Of a DNA stretch of 64,000 nt, positions 13,603 to 23,799 are shown one piece after another. Source of the stretch: Siphonodentalium dalli (lineage: Eukaryota; Mollusca; Scaphopoda; Gadilida; Siphonodentaliidae). Both the position numbers and the translations under genes were made by a program. The notes beneath the pieces are model-generated. The model was not told where the DNA came from, did not search any database, and worked only from the letters and a program-made list of their open reading frames with translations. The first letter of the stretch is position 1. Each line of letters begins with the position of its first letter. The DNA is taken from contig CP136068.1 of NCBI GenBank assembly GCA_032622095.1, forward strand, positions 58,488,025 through 58,552,024, in the 5' to 3' direction.

Positions 13603-16600
13603 ATGACATCCAATGAGAACAATGATACTCAACTCACTATGAGATATACAACATGGAATGTGCAAGGAGTCTGTCAGAAGCTAACGGACCCTGAATTTAT
13701 AAGTCAATTAATAGATTATGATTTCATAACCTTAGTAGAAACGTGGCATCAAGAAATATCTGATATCAAAATACCTGATTACGAATGCATACACTTGTTT
13801 CGAACAGGTGGTACGAAGAAAAAAGGCGGTATAGCGTTCTACTACCGTTCGAAGTATAACAAGTTTTTTCGAGCAAGTAACAAAGTAAATGACTACGCAG
13901 TGTGCGCTGAATTTTCAGGAAAATTGCTCAATATGTCTTCAGATATTGTTTTTGTATCTGCTTATATACCGCCTAGCAATTCTTCATTTTGGAAATCGAA
14001 TCATAAAGATGAAAATGCGTTCTCAATTATAGGGAACGCCCTTTCGAAATATAATTCGAATGAACTGATTATTCTCGGAGGGGATTTTAATGCACGTACA
14101 GGAGAACTACCGGACTACGTTGCAATGGACAGTGATACTCATATTAACCTACCTGATGATTATTTATTAGATACAGACAAACCAAGACTTAATATGGACA
14201 GTGCCGTCAACGCATTTGGCAGGCAACTTTTACAATTATGCCAGAGTACAGGCATTAGAATAGCTAATGGCAGATCAGCTGGGGATAGGATGGGCCACTT
14301 CACGAGTTATCAGTATAATGGTACAAGCGTGGTCGATTACATAATATTAACGGATAGATTTCTGCACACAGTAGATTATTTCTGTGTTAAACTACCTTCC
14401 GAGTATTCAGACCATTGCCAACTAGCTCTTCACTTTCTGTATCCCTGTTCAACTCCAAGTCACAAAGCTGTAACTACAAAATTTACTTATGAAAAACAAA
14501 AAATCAAACTAAAGTGGAATAGCTTAAGTAAACACAAATCGTGCCATTTATTTAATTCACCTTCCGTGAAGCACGAATTGACGCAGTATCGATTACGCAC
14601 ATACTCTAATGACAAACAGGGAGTAACCGAAGCGTTAGATGATATAATGTGTATTATAAACAAAATGAACAGGCACGCCTGCTCCAAGGTTACCGTGAAG
14701 AAAAGACATGTACGCAAAAGAAAATGGTTTGATAACAGGTGTAAAGACTTGAAAATGAGTTTCGACAGTATCGCGAGAGAAATTAGAAATAATCCCTTTA
14801 ATACAAACCTGAGAACCAAATTTGTCATAATCAAAAAATCATATAAGAAGGAATTGAAATATAAAAAAAGAAAATTCTACGCGGAACTCCATAATAGTTT
14901 GGACGAATTAGAAACAGGTGACCCTCAACAATATTGGATAATTATAGATGACTTAAGAAATAAAAACAATAAACCATCGGATGATTTGGATGCTGACACA
15001 GCTACGGACTTTTTCACAAATTGATACTGCCCTACTCAACCTAATTCTTCAGGAAGTGGTCCACCAATATGTCGCTCTAAAACACCTGACATATCTCTCA
15101 ATAATGGTCCCATCACTGCGGATGAAATTCTGTCTGCCACGTGTGAGCTTAAAACAAGAAAGGCACTTGGTCCGGATCAGATTTCGAATGAATTTCTCAA
15201 ATGTGCAGTACCTCTAATGACTGCCGAATTTGTTCAAACGTTCAACAACATTTTACAATCCGGATATTACCCACCTGAATGGAGTCAGTCTGTTCTCAGT
15301 TTAATACATAAAAAGGGAGCAAAAGACGATCCCAATAATTATCGTGCAATAGCATTGAGCTCGTCAGTAGGGAAACTATTCAATAAAATTATTAATCACA
15401 GATTAGCTACATTTATCGATGCTAACAACATAATCATCGAAAACCAATTCGGCTTTTGTACTGGCAAAAGTACAGCCGATAGCGCCTTTGTCCTACATGC
15501 GTCAATACAGAAATATAAATCCTCTAAGAAACCTGTCTATGCAACATTTATCGATTTTAGGAAAGCTTTTGATACTGTTAATCGACAAATTCTGTTTAGA
15601 AAAATGGAAATAGCTGGCATTTCAGGATTTTCATTGGAAATATTAAAATCACTATACAAGTCAAGTCTTTATAGCATAAATACAAGCAACGGTATCAGTC
15701 CTTCACATCTCTCCACAATTGGAGTACGCCAAGGATATATATTATCGCCCTTACTATTTAAAATATTCATTGATGACATTAAGGACATTTTCGATGACAA
15801 ATGTGAACCGTTACGTATTGGATCTAGCGCTCTCAATCATTTGCTCTTCGCAGATGACTTAGTTTTGGTCTCTGAGAGTCCAGAAGGACTTCAGCGATGT
15901 TTAGACAAACTCCAGTCCTTCACGCGACAAAATGCCCTGTCGATAAACACGGAGAAGACGAAAAGCTTGATTTTCAGATCGAGGAAGCCAAAAGTTCACC
16001 CACAGTTTTTCCTCGAAGATAATCCCTTGGATCTGGTTGATGAATATACCTATCTCGGAATGACGTTTTCCAGCACAGGAAAATTCACGCAGGCCGTAAA
16101 TAATTTGAGTGGCAAAGGGCGAAAAGCTCTTTATTCAATATCTCGTGCGTGTGCAAATAAAGCGCCCCTCCCTCTAAAAACTTCCCTTAAACTGTTTGAT
16201 AAGTTAATCAAGCCTATACTTCTATATGGCAGTGAATTATGGGCAAGTGAATTAACAATCAAAAATCACGAACGTTATCCGTGTGAGAAACTTCATATCA
16301 CACATTGCAAACAAATACTTGGAGTCGGTAAATACGCTTCAAACAATGCAGTCAGAGCCGAATTAGGGAGCTACCCGTTATATATTGACGCTTTGTGTAG
16401 AATGGCTTCATATGCGGTTAAAATCTCATCCAGTTGTACCAGTGGCATATTAAATGATGCAATGCGCGAACAGCGCAGCGGGGTAGCTGGGAATTCGATA
16501 TTCAAAAGTCTGGAGTCATTTGGCTTGACTATACCCTCCGACATTACTAACAACAAGCCTCTAATTAACAAGCTTCTAAAGTCATTTAAATGCCAGCTCA

Positions 16601-17044
16601 GAGAAAATCACACTGAAAATTTCAGAACAAGTATGCGTGATGATGTTTCAAAAACTGGAAATAATAAATTAAGAACATATCGACTTTTTAAAAGAGATAT
16701 TGTCCTAGAACCCTATCTCTTAAATACAGTGTCGCTAGCTGACCGCTCATCATTTACACGTCTAAGAATAAGTAATACCACCGATTCCTTTAGCCAGAAG
16801 ATTATGTGTTATGTGTAATGACGAAGCCATCGACGATGAGAGGCATTTCCTAATTGATTGTCCAACATTTCTTCCTATACGGAATGAACTCATTAAAATT
16901 ATGGGTGATAATTTTATCAATTTTCGATTGATGAGTAGATTGGACCAACTCACACATATATTAGCCAATGGCACAGCTCAAATATGCTCCCAAATCTGCA
17001 ACGTAGTCAAGCGGTTATTCGAGGCCAGATCACAGCTAAACTAG
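13603..17044 (+). pseudogene. LINE ORF2: endonuclease, reverse transcriptase, CCHC (one stop, one frameshift)
   Basis: Encodes target-primed retrotransposition enzymes. One frame runs from 13603 to 16818, with a single in-frame TGA at 15022-15024, just after DFFTN. The text continues in the same frame (YCPTQPN, then PITADEI and ALGPDQ, the RT N-terminal motif). The N-terminal third is an APE endonuclease: TWNVQG near residue 17, ETW near 46, GGDFNAR near 161, SDHCQL near 270. The reverse transcriptase has IDFRKAFD (Asp at about 651), GVRQGYILSP and FADDLVLV (Asp pair at about 751-752), so the catalytic aspartates are kept. A one-base frameshift near 16800 moves the C-terminus to another frame, which supplies a C-x2-C-x9-H-x4-C finger (CNDEAIDDERHFLIDC) and ends at 17044. 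With two lesions in about 1,150 codons it is young. Clade (CR1, L2, Crack or similar) not resolved. Confidence 0.9.
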
Positions 17045-17266
17045 ACAAATTACGTGCGTTGAATCATGTATGATAACTCACTATACAGATAAAAATATAT
17101 GCAATTAATGAATATATATATATATATATTATCACTATTATTCAATGTATTTAATGTCAATATATTGTATGATGTCACATGATACACTGTTAATATTATT
17201 ATACATGGCAACCTGTCCCTATAATGGGGCGTCTTTTGCTGAATAAATCTATCTATCTATCTATAT
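13603..17266 (+). mobile_element. CR1/L2-like LINE, nearly complete ORF2, (ATCT)n tail
   Basis: The element contains an endonuclease-reverse transcriptase gene and a short 3'UTR. It ends in AATAAATCTATCTATCTAT at about 17242-17263, a microsatellite tail instead of poly(A), as in CR1/L2-type LINEs. The 5' end is not defined; no ORF1 or target duplication was found. It sits inside the Harbinger-like element. Confidence 0.8.
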
Positions 17267-17482
17267 GAGATTAATTTGGGGAGATAACATTAGATCTGTC
17301 GATACATGGAGATTATAGAAACGCGACACACACCAGGAAAACGTTTGAATCTGCCGGGTAAACATGAGTGACATGCGACGGGCGGAGTTTACAGGATTCA
17401 GCCAATCACGCAACGAATAGATAAACAGTGAAGAAATATCACAATACATTCTGATACATTGCAGATAAAATACGTTAATATC
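17267..17482. other. Interior of the Harbinger-like element, no gene seen
   Basis: A short AT-rich stretch between the LINE tail and the next MITE. Confidence 0.4.
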
Positions 17483-17486
17483 TTAA

Positions 17487-17953
17487 AGGTACTCAACCCG
17501 TAAAGAGGGTCCCCATCTCAACAGATTCCAACAACAACAATCCGATCAGAGGGTCCTATATTACTATTTCTTTGGCTTTGGGGGTAAAAAATATTTTATT
17601 CGAGTCGAGGAACCCATCAAACAAAGCTCAGAGTTATTAGATATTGATTTTTCAAATTTGTTAATTTCTCGAGATGAGTACTAATAACTGCGTAATCTGC
17701 TCTGGATGTGTACTCCAAATCTATTCAAACAGACAAGGATGAATAACTCTAAAATCAAGTGGTAATTTTAACGCAATTTTGACTGAGTTCTGGGCCAGAT
17801 AGTATTCCCGATAATGAAAAATAATAGATTTCTAAAATCGATATCTAACAAATCTGAGCTTTGATGGGTGACTTCCTCGACTCGAATCAAATATTTTTGA
17901 CCCCCGAAGCCATTGAAATATAATTGAGAGGAGTTTTATCGGGTTGAGTACCT
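17487..17953. mobile_element. Foldback MITE in a TTAA target
   Basis: AGGTACTCAACCCG at 17487 is mirrored at 17953, with TTAA on both sides (17483-17486, 17954-17957). The inner sequence also folds: TTTATTCGAGTCGAGGAACC near 17600 pairs with the region near 17875. The 467-bp element is therefore almost wholly palindromic. Confidence 0.8.
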
Positions 17954-18279
17954 TTAAACAATTAGTAATAATTGAATGAGTATGTAGATTATGCTAAAAT
18001 GGTAATTGATATGACAATCAATGATGATTAAAGTGTAATTTGATGAGATGAAAGTGGAGTGAAAATCATACAATTTATCAATTTATGTGCATATGTAAAG
18101 TACGGATTCGGAAACGAAAAAAATATTTCCGATGAGAATAATTGTTACTGCCAATTAATCTAATAATACCTAAAAGAATGCAAATAAACCACTATCTGAT
18201 TTTTTTTCGATGGAAAATCCATGACCATCTGGGCCCTAGATCTATGTAGGCTTATAACAAAAATCGAACATAAAACGTC

Positions 18280-18560
18280 TCAATCGGTACCGAGTGTTTT
18301 TGCAACTACGGCGTTAACTTTTTCATACATGTACAACAACAAATCGAACGTTAAAAGTTTCAATCAATCGGTACCGATTTCACCGATTTTTACTTACCGA
18401 CTGCGACGTAATGCGTTCACTCATGGATATTGATCGGTAAAATCAGTACCGATTTTACCGTTAATGACGCTACTAACGTGATTACGCTGTCAGACTTTAC
18501 CGATTATTTTCCGATTCAAAAGGCTTGAATACAATCGGTAAATGGCAATCGGTACCGATT
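18280..18560. repeat. Right subterminal AATCGGTACCGATT cluster
   Basis: Four ATC(G/A)GTACCGA sites near 18284, 18367, 18437 and 18550 mirror the left cluster of the same element. Confidence 0.6.
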
Positions 18561-18736
18561 AGAGTTTTGAGATGACCCCTTAGTGGAGAATGGATTTTGA
18601 AATGCGACATCGCGATTATTGTGGGTTTTCATTCTTCCAGAAGGCGACGACCTATGTTGGAACTAATAGATGGCTTATGTACCGTTTCGTCCAATCCATA
18701 CATATTGATATTATGACAAAAAGTTGAAATTAGTAT

Positions 18737-20006
18737 TAGTGATGGGCGGTTAACCGAGAAAACAACTCGGTTTGGTTTTAAACAATACCGACCGAAACCG
18801 ACCGACGTGATTCTGCTCCAACCAACGTTACGGTTTTTTTTTGTATGTTTATTTTTCACTTGAATCGACTTGATAGTTGATACTGTTGGTCAAATTATCG
18901 GCCCCCATGTTCAATAATGTTTTGGAATGTGTAAATTTTGACTCAGCCACCATGTTGTTATCAGTATGGTAAGCGACCGTTTTGTTCTTTTTCGACAGTC
19001 GCGGTGAACACTCCGACAAAAAAGGCCCTGTTGGTGCTATTTTATGCGCTTTGAACGTGCCGAGCGACGCCCGATTAACAGTTTAAGACACCTAGCAAAC
19101 ATGAACCCATCTATGCGTGACTGTTTAATTTTATTCCATTCAGGGGACAAATATATATTAGCCAGCATCAAGGCAAGTCTTGTGACGTAATTCAAATGCT
19201 TTCGATCAAACAATCTTCTCTGTCGCTCTCATATTTCATCATCTCTACGAATCCACTGCAATCGACCTATTTTTAGAACGCAACACATGGTTCAAAAATT
19301 ACGTCGCGTTGGTGATGGGGGTGCACGGCGGGATTAATTTAAATATGTCATGTTGGTAACAGTAATCGCTCTGTGTTTTAAGTGTTTTTATATACTTAAT
19401 TCCCATCTGCAGTGGTTCTCTGCACTTAACTGAATATATGGATTGGCAGAACCAGTTATTACTCAGAGAGTATTGATAGGGACTGAGTGGAAGGTGCAAC
19501 CGAGGACCGAAGGCGAAGGGGCCTCGCTGACCTAATTATGACACCGAAAATATTAATAATGCAGTGTGTTTTATGCTTCCCAAATCCCTGACATATTCCC
19601 GTTTACTATGTAATTACTGCACTGTGCATCTCTTTGTACAAATGCACAGCTCCCCACTGATTAAGTAGTTCAAAATGCGCACAATACTTAAAGATAAACA
19701 GTTACAATACGTAGTATTTCGTTAATAACTTAATATATCGTATATCGAACTACTGATTCAGCTGCGATGTCACACGTGGATGGGAAATTGGGAATTAGCC
19801 CCAAATTAGCTGCAACATCACACGATCCCCTTTATCTCGGTACAATTGTCTTCATACTTGATTAATACCTACCGAATCTTGGCATATTGAGCTCTCTTCT
19901 CAACACATATACGCAATCTACTTTAAAAAACTGAAACGAAAACCGAGAGTCAACTCTTTTAGTCCACACCGTAACCGAGTCAAAATTTCAAAACCGCTCA
20001 TCACTA
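18737..20006. mobile_element. hAT-like non-autonomous element, 8-bp duplication ATTAGTAT
   Basis: The left end is TAGTGATGGGCGGTT and the right end is the inverse of TAGTGATGAGCGGTT. ATTAGTAT flanks both sides (18729-18736, 20007-20014). Copy 1 of the palindromic element has the uninterrupted sequence CACATACTAATTTCAAC at about 2457, confirming the empty site. Length is 1,270 bp. CGGTTT-rich subterminal text is present and no transposase is visible. Confidence 0.9.
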
Positions 20007-20595
20007 ATTAGTATGTGACAATTTCGACTTCTTTTCATTTTCTGGCCGCCAGTTTGGCAGCCATCTTTGACCGGATTATACTGGCATTTGGGAAAACGTG
20101 ATATCGGACAAAAATATCCAGCAAGGAATGTATATTATGGTCGCCAATGACTCTTCTAGACGATAAATGTATAAAATCGCATCAAGGTGCCAATGTTTTC
20201 CCACAGAGACAAACGAAAGGTGGTGAAATGTCCGAAAAATAGCAAATTTTCACATTTCGCCGGCCATCTTGGTCGCCATATTGGATTTTTGTGTTGGATT
20301 TTTGGCTAATTTGTAAGGGTTGTATATTACCATAACGAATCGAACGAAAAACAAGACCGCATGTGCCATCATCTTTACTATAATGGCGATCAAATAGACC
20401 TGGTGCATATAACAAAAATGGCCGCCATGATGGACGCCATCTTGTCTGGAGTCTCTGCGGCCACTTTTTTTTATTAACAACCAAAAAAAATAGAGGAGAC
20501 ATTAAGAAAGAAAATTAGTGGGGTGAAGTTGAGTCCTGGGGGGGGGGGGGGGGGGGGGGGGTGCAGAGGTCTACCAATATCTCCTGGACTAATTT

Positions 20596-21107
20596 CTCCA
20601 ATAAATGTGGGCTGCAGGGTGGGCCAATGGATTCAAATTTGATATCAAATTGTGTGCTGACAAATGAAAATTCATTTGAAGTTCGGTGACAATCGGATAA
20701 GGGATGTTGCCTGCAGGATGTGCCATAAAAATTGTTGATGGACAAACGGACAGATGACAACCCATGGAAATAGCTCAAACTTGACTTCATCAATTTGACC
20801 TAAAAACACCACGTTTACCATACTGGAAGAAACAATCACAACCGTAAAGTTTTTGAACTGATACATCATTTCATTTTGTTAAAAGAATTAAATTCCACAT
20901 TCACATTTATTTATAAGTACAAATGATGTAATTACTAATGGCTGATAGTATACCAACCTCACCAAACCACAGGTGAAATTTTCGAAAAAGCTTGACCAAG
21001 AGATATCTATAACTATGTACAATTTTTTTATTAACACAATGTACATGGATATAATAGAACATTCTGACATTTCAGATGTACCAAAATATTATATTAGTGT
21101 GGCTTAC
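20596..21107. other. Intron of the nuclear receptor, repeat-derived
   Basis: This begins with the right half of the AAATCCAAGATGGC-associated module, split by the palindromic element (AATAAATGTGGGCTGCAGGG). The remainder up to the exon at 21108 is AT-rich and shows no exon. Confidence 0.5.
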
Positions 21108-21257
21108 CTTCGTGCTTTGGAATCATGTCTGGTTGAGCAGCCTTCAGTAATTCTATGGTTGAATCTGTGTATTCATCACTAACCATCTGTGAATCATATT
21201 CCTCAAATTTCGCTCGCTTCCTGTGCTTCCCACCCGGAGACCGATCCTCACGAACAG
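21108..21257 (-). CDS. Orphan nuclear receptor, C-terminal extension and hinge exon
   Basis: This is a 150-base exon too short for a simple ORF list. The acceptor is TTTATTCACAG ending at 21258, and the donor CACGAAG/GTAAGC lies after 21108; both are strong. Read from the split Gly/Ala codon it gives A-VREDRSPGGKHRKRAKF and then an acidic hinge (EEYDSQMVSDEYTDST) ending IPKHE. Placed after GMKRE of the previous exon it makes GMKREAVREDRSPGG. That is the receptor C-terminal extension with a PGG(K/R) A-box, closest to memory of NR6A1 (AIREDGMPGGRN) and NR5 receptors. In those families the A-box contacts bases 5' of the half site. The intron to the DNA-binding exon is 21.8 kb and packed with mobile elements. 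No ligand-binding exon was found between here and position 1. Confidence 0.88.
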
Positions 21258-21844
21258 CTGTGAATAAACAACAGTCAGGTCAAGTCAACCTTGGTGATTA
21301 GACTTTAATAAATAGACAAGCATATTTGTAGTAAAATATATGATTCCAGATTATTTCAAAATATGTTCAAATTCACTCTTTCTCATATCAAATGGAAATT
21401 TTAAATGACTGACAATGCAGCTCAATTTGGAGAGGGGATAATGGCATACATTACAGTCGATGGAGTTATGACAGACCAGATTTCGATAGTAAATAGCTGT
21501 TTTCTAAAATAAGTTAGTTATTATCAGAAAGCATGGGTTTGTTGCATACAAACTAGAATAAGAAAAATATTCCAGTTTAGACTGATTTAGAAGCAACATT
21601 ATACAATATAATAATTAAATTACTCCATTGTTCATTAAGTCACAGCCACAATACAGCTGGTACTCCAACCACTTTTTAATTACATGGCCTACAGGCTCAG
21701 AGGACTTTAACCTGTTAATTAATGAATGGCACAAAGAGGTGTTAATGGAATCCCAACCATCTAACCATAAAGCGTTCAATTAACTTAATTATCAAATCAG
21801 CCTCTGGCATTGATAGGTGACAATGGCTGCTTATCACTAAGGTG
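21258..21844. other. Intron of the nuclear receptor, no element recognised
   Basis: AT-rich sequence upstream of the hinge exon. No open frame with splice signals was found. Confidence 0.5.
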
Positions 21845-21846
21845 GG

Positions 21847-21925
21847 TGGTTTGGGGTGGCTGGCCCCGGGATTGTCGAAAGCGCCGAGAGGCCCTTTCCT
21901 TAATCCCTCATGCTTTTGCCTTTAT
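21847..21925 (-). repeat. Hairpin-bearing 3' tail, copy A
   Basis: Read on the minus strand it gives ATGAGGGATTAAGGAAAGGG, then CCTCTCGGCGCTTTCG and CCCGGGGCCAGCC. It is the inverse of the tail at 26486-26547. The AAAGGGCC...GGCGCTTT stem has one mismatch here. It lies directly downstream of the open frame at 21982-22781, as a 3'UTR end would. Confidence 0.7.
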
Positions 21926-21981
21926 TATAGAGAACCAAAAAAAAAAAAAAAATACAATCAAATACAATAACAAATTTTAGA

Positions 21982-22781
21982 TCATTTTTTCTTCTTTCTT
22001 TTTGGAGGTTTTTCTGCTGACGATTGTGGAGATGGAGATCGAGATTTCTGTGTGTGCTGCTGTATAAGACGTTGAATTTCTTCGAGTTGTTTTTTGTGCT
22101 CCTCTTTCGCCCTTTCCACAGCTCTGTCGGACTCTTCCATAACTCTGTTGGACTTAGCAATTATCTCTTCCACAGAGCGAGTGGTGTCTGTGCTGATGTT
22201 GTTGTTGCTGGTGGTAGAGCTGGGGGACACCGGGATGAGATGGAACTCCGGTGTCCGTGGTGGCAAGCTGTCCAACTCCACCTCGAAGCTGGCGGCAGGA
22301 ACAGCAGGGGTGGTTTCCTGCTCCCTTTCTCCGCTCGCCTCGACGACGACAGCAGGGACCTCCGGCAGATCAACGGAGTCCCTGCTAGCTGGTGCAATGT
22401 CGCCTGTCTCCATGCAGGTCGGGTCGTCTGGGCGTCTCTCAGAAAACTCTGACCTACCGGCTGTGACAATGGACGTCGGCTGAACCACACAGGGAGGGGT
22501 GACTGGCAGATCAACAGTCACCCCCATCTTCTTCTTCCATTTCGCCCGTCTGGCGGCGTCCCTTCGTCTTCTGGTTGGCGTCTTCTTCTTGGGGAGGCCC
22601 CTTCTTCCCACACTTCATTGGACAGTGGGTGGTCTTGGGAACTCTGGGTGCCAGCATCTTCAGTCCGGAACTCCAGGCAAAGGGTCAGGTAGCCCCTGCT
22701 AGACTGGAGAGTCCAGTTAGCAATGTCCACTACCCGACACGTTTGCACTGCGGCCAACACAGCTTCGGGGATTAAGTCCAT
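21982..22781 (-). pseudogene. Unrecognised basic/proline-rich protein family, copy A (frameshifted)
   Basis: I do not recognise this family. The frame starts at ATG 22781 with MDLIPEAVLAAVQ, a roughly 45-residue N-terminal domain that aligns with the copies at 23107 and 25640 (LIP..V, then a hydrophobic strand, W.L, L.L.LEF). A one-base shift near 22615 separates it from the second part, which begins with the shared basic motif TPTRRRRDAARRAKW. A linker rich in EVPAV and PPRTPEF follows. The C-terminus is a charged helix (EEIIAKSNRVMEESDRAVE..., coiled-coil-like) and ends PPKRKKKK before the stop at 21982. The C-terminal part differs from copy C. No intron is needed. The shared tail suggests a mobile, possibly retroelement-borne, gene (for example an ORF1). 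Whether the shift is a mutation or programmed is unknown. Confidence 0.6.
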
Positions 22782-22859
22782 AAGCCTAATCCAAAACCTT
22801 CTCACTGGCGTTAAGCACGAGGGCAGCTGCACCCGGAGGCGCGGCCACACAACTCACCC

Positions 22860-23100
22860 GTGCTCAACGCTCTGACTGAAAGGAACTAATACAGCCAAAG
22901 CAATTATGACTGCCTCGCTCCACTTCCAGCCAGAGGGCTGCTTATCAAATCATCATAAGGGTTTATATGCGGACCAATGAAATTATTATCCCATAGCATA
23001 AATAAGTCTTAATTTTAATCAAGAAGGCTTCTCAGGTGGCTTCTCACATATTGTTCACATCATTCGCAGTCGGACCTCCAGAGAGCTTGGATCGCCACCT
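22860..23100. other. Divergent spacer between copies A and B
   Basis: The spacer lies between the heads of the minus-strand copy A and the plus-strand copy B. It includes the direct repeat GGCTTCTCA at about 23026 and 23039. No promoter could be assigned. Confidence 0.4.
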
Positions 23101-23106
23101 CTCAGG

Positions 23107-23773
23107 ATGAACTCGCCACAGCTTATAGCAATTAATGTCACTAATATGCTGGACGCCATGCATGTCACGCCTTGTCTGAGCTGGTCACTCCATGCTCACA
23201 AATTTGGATACCAGTTGATTCTAGATTTCCAGTCCGGCCCGGCACAGCCCTTTTCAGGGCTCCCTACCGGGAGTGGACCGGATAATACCAGATCAGCACG
23301 GAAACCTCGACAAAAGATGAAGAAGAAGAAGAAGAAATCACCATCAAGGAAAAAAAAGAGATGCCGAGAGACTAGCCGTGTGGAAAGAGAAGAAGGCGAC
23401 GGATGTTACACCAGCCAGCTCCTCCCATGCAGTCGAGATCCCGGCCCAGTCTGTCCAGGAGATGGAATCACCACCACCATCGCCTCCACGGCCAGACGCG
23501 GACACCTCCGACTTCATCCCGAAGACTCCGGAATACATCGAGCCGGAGCCTGCCAATCCTATATCACCGGTAACCGAACAAGAAACAGATACCACCAGCC
23601 TATGGAGAGAAAACTACATAAAAGAATCATCTAAATCTCTCGCCAGCGTAAACAAATCAATTAAGAAATCAGAAGAGCATAGAAGAACAAGAGGTGGCAT
23701 CAGAGATGCTGTCTCGTTTTCGGTGGCTTACCGCCGGTGGCTACCGCCAATTGGTGTGCATCAGTATCGGTAG
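23107..23773 (+). pseudogene. Unrecognised basic/proline-rich protein family, copy B (frameshifted)
   Basis: Starts with MNSPQLIAINVTNMLDAMHV, then PCLSWSLHAHKFGYQLILDFQ, which matches copy C (HCISWSIHANTGRLDVVLKFQ in alignment). A lysine run and the SPSRKKKR motif follow. A one-base shift near 23355 moves the rest (RDAERLAVWKEKKATDV) into a second frame, which carries ESPPPSPPRP and IPKTPEYIEPEP and ends at 23773. The last 40 residues no longer resemble the other copies, and there is no hairpin tail before the tandem array. This looks like a 3'-truncated, decayed copy. Confidence 0.6.
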
Positions 23774-23799
23774 ACTAATTAATAGGTAAAATCGAAAAA

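Larger units (their letters stand above)
12415..18579. mobile_element. Harbinger-like DNA element with TTA target duplication
   Basis: GGGGTCATCTCAAAACT starts at 12415 and its inverse ends at 18579. TTA flanks both sides (12412-12414 and 18580-18582). The rejoined flanks read GGCGC-TTA-GTGGAGAATGG, which matches the minus strand near 2630 (GGCGCTTATGGTGGACAATGG), so the empty site is in this window. Three-base TWA duplications and GGG-type ends are typical of PIF/Harbinger. Copies of the palindrome AATCGGTACCGATT lie inside both ends (near 12560, 12603, 18284, 18367, 18550), probably transposase sites. No Harbinger transposase or Myb-like gene was seen. The interior holds a LINE and a MITE, so this is a non-autonomous element. 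Confidence 0.8.
6284..20591. mobile_element. Large palindromic (foldback) element, copy 2, heavily interrupted
   Basis: Ends are AATCCAGGAGATATTGGTAG at 6284 and its inverse ending CTCCTGGACTA at 20591. A likely 4-bp duplication ATTT lies at 6280-6283 and 20592-20595. The flanks rejoin into the repeat seen uninterrupted near 27640-27670. The left arm runs from 6284 to about 8650; the right arm runs from there to 20591. The right arm is broken by three dated insertions (9645-11873, 12415-18579, 18737-20006) and a short repeat at about 12160-12395. Without these the element is about 4.4 kb. It shares arms and centre with copy 1. The TIR carries a C/G homopolymer: 15 C at 6313, 24 G at 20538. 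No transposase is visible. Confidence 0.8.

Noticed and set aside
1-21000. Ligand-binding exons of the nuclear receptor
   Set aside because: Scanned the minus strand for splice-flanked frames with ligand-binding motifs; only mobile-element sequence was seen.
22024-22514. Alternative frames of 117-142 codons over copy A of the unknown family
   Set aside because: Shadows of the minus-strand frame supported by alignment with copies B and C.
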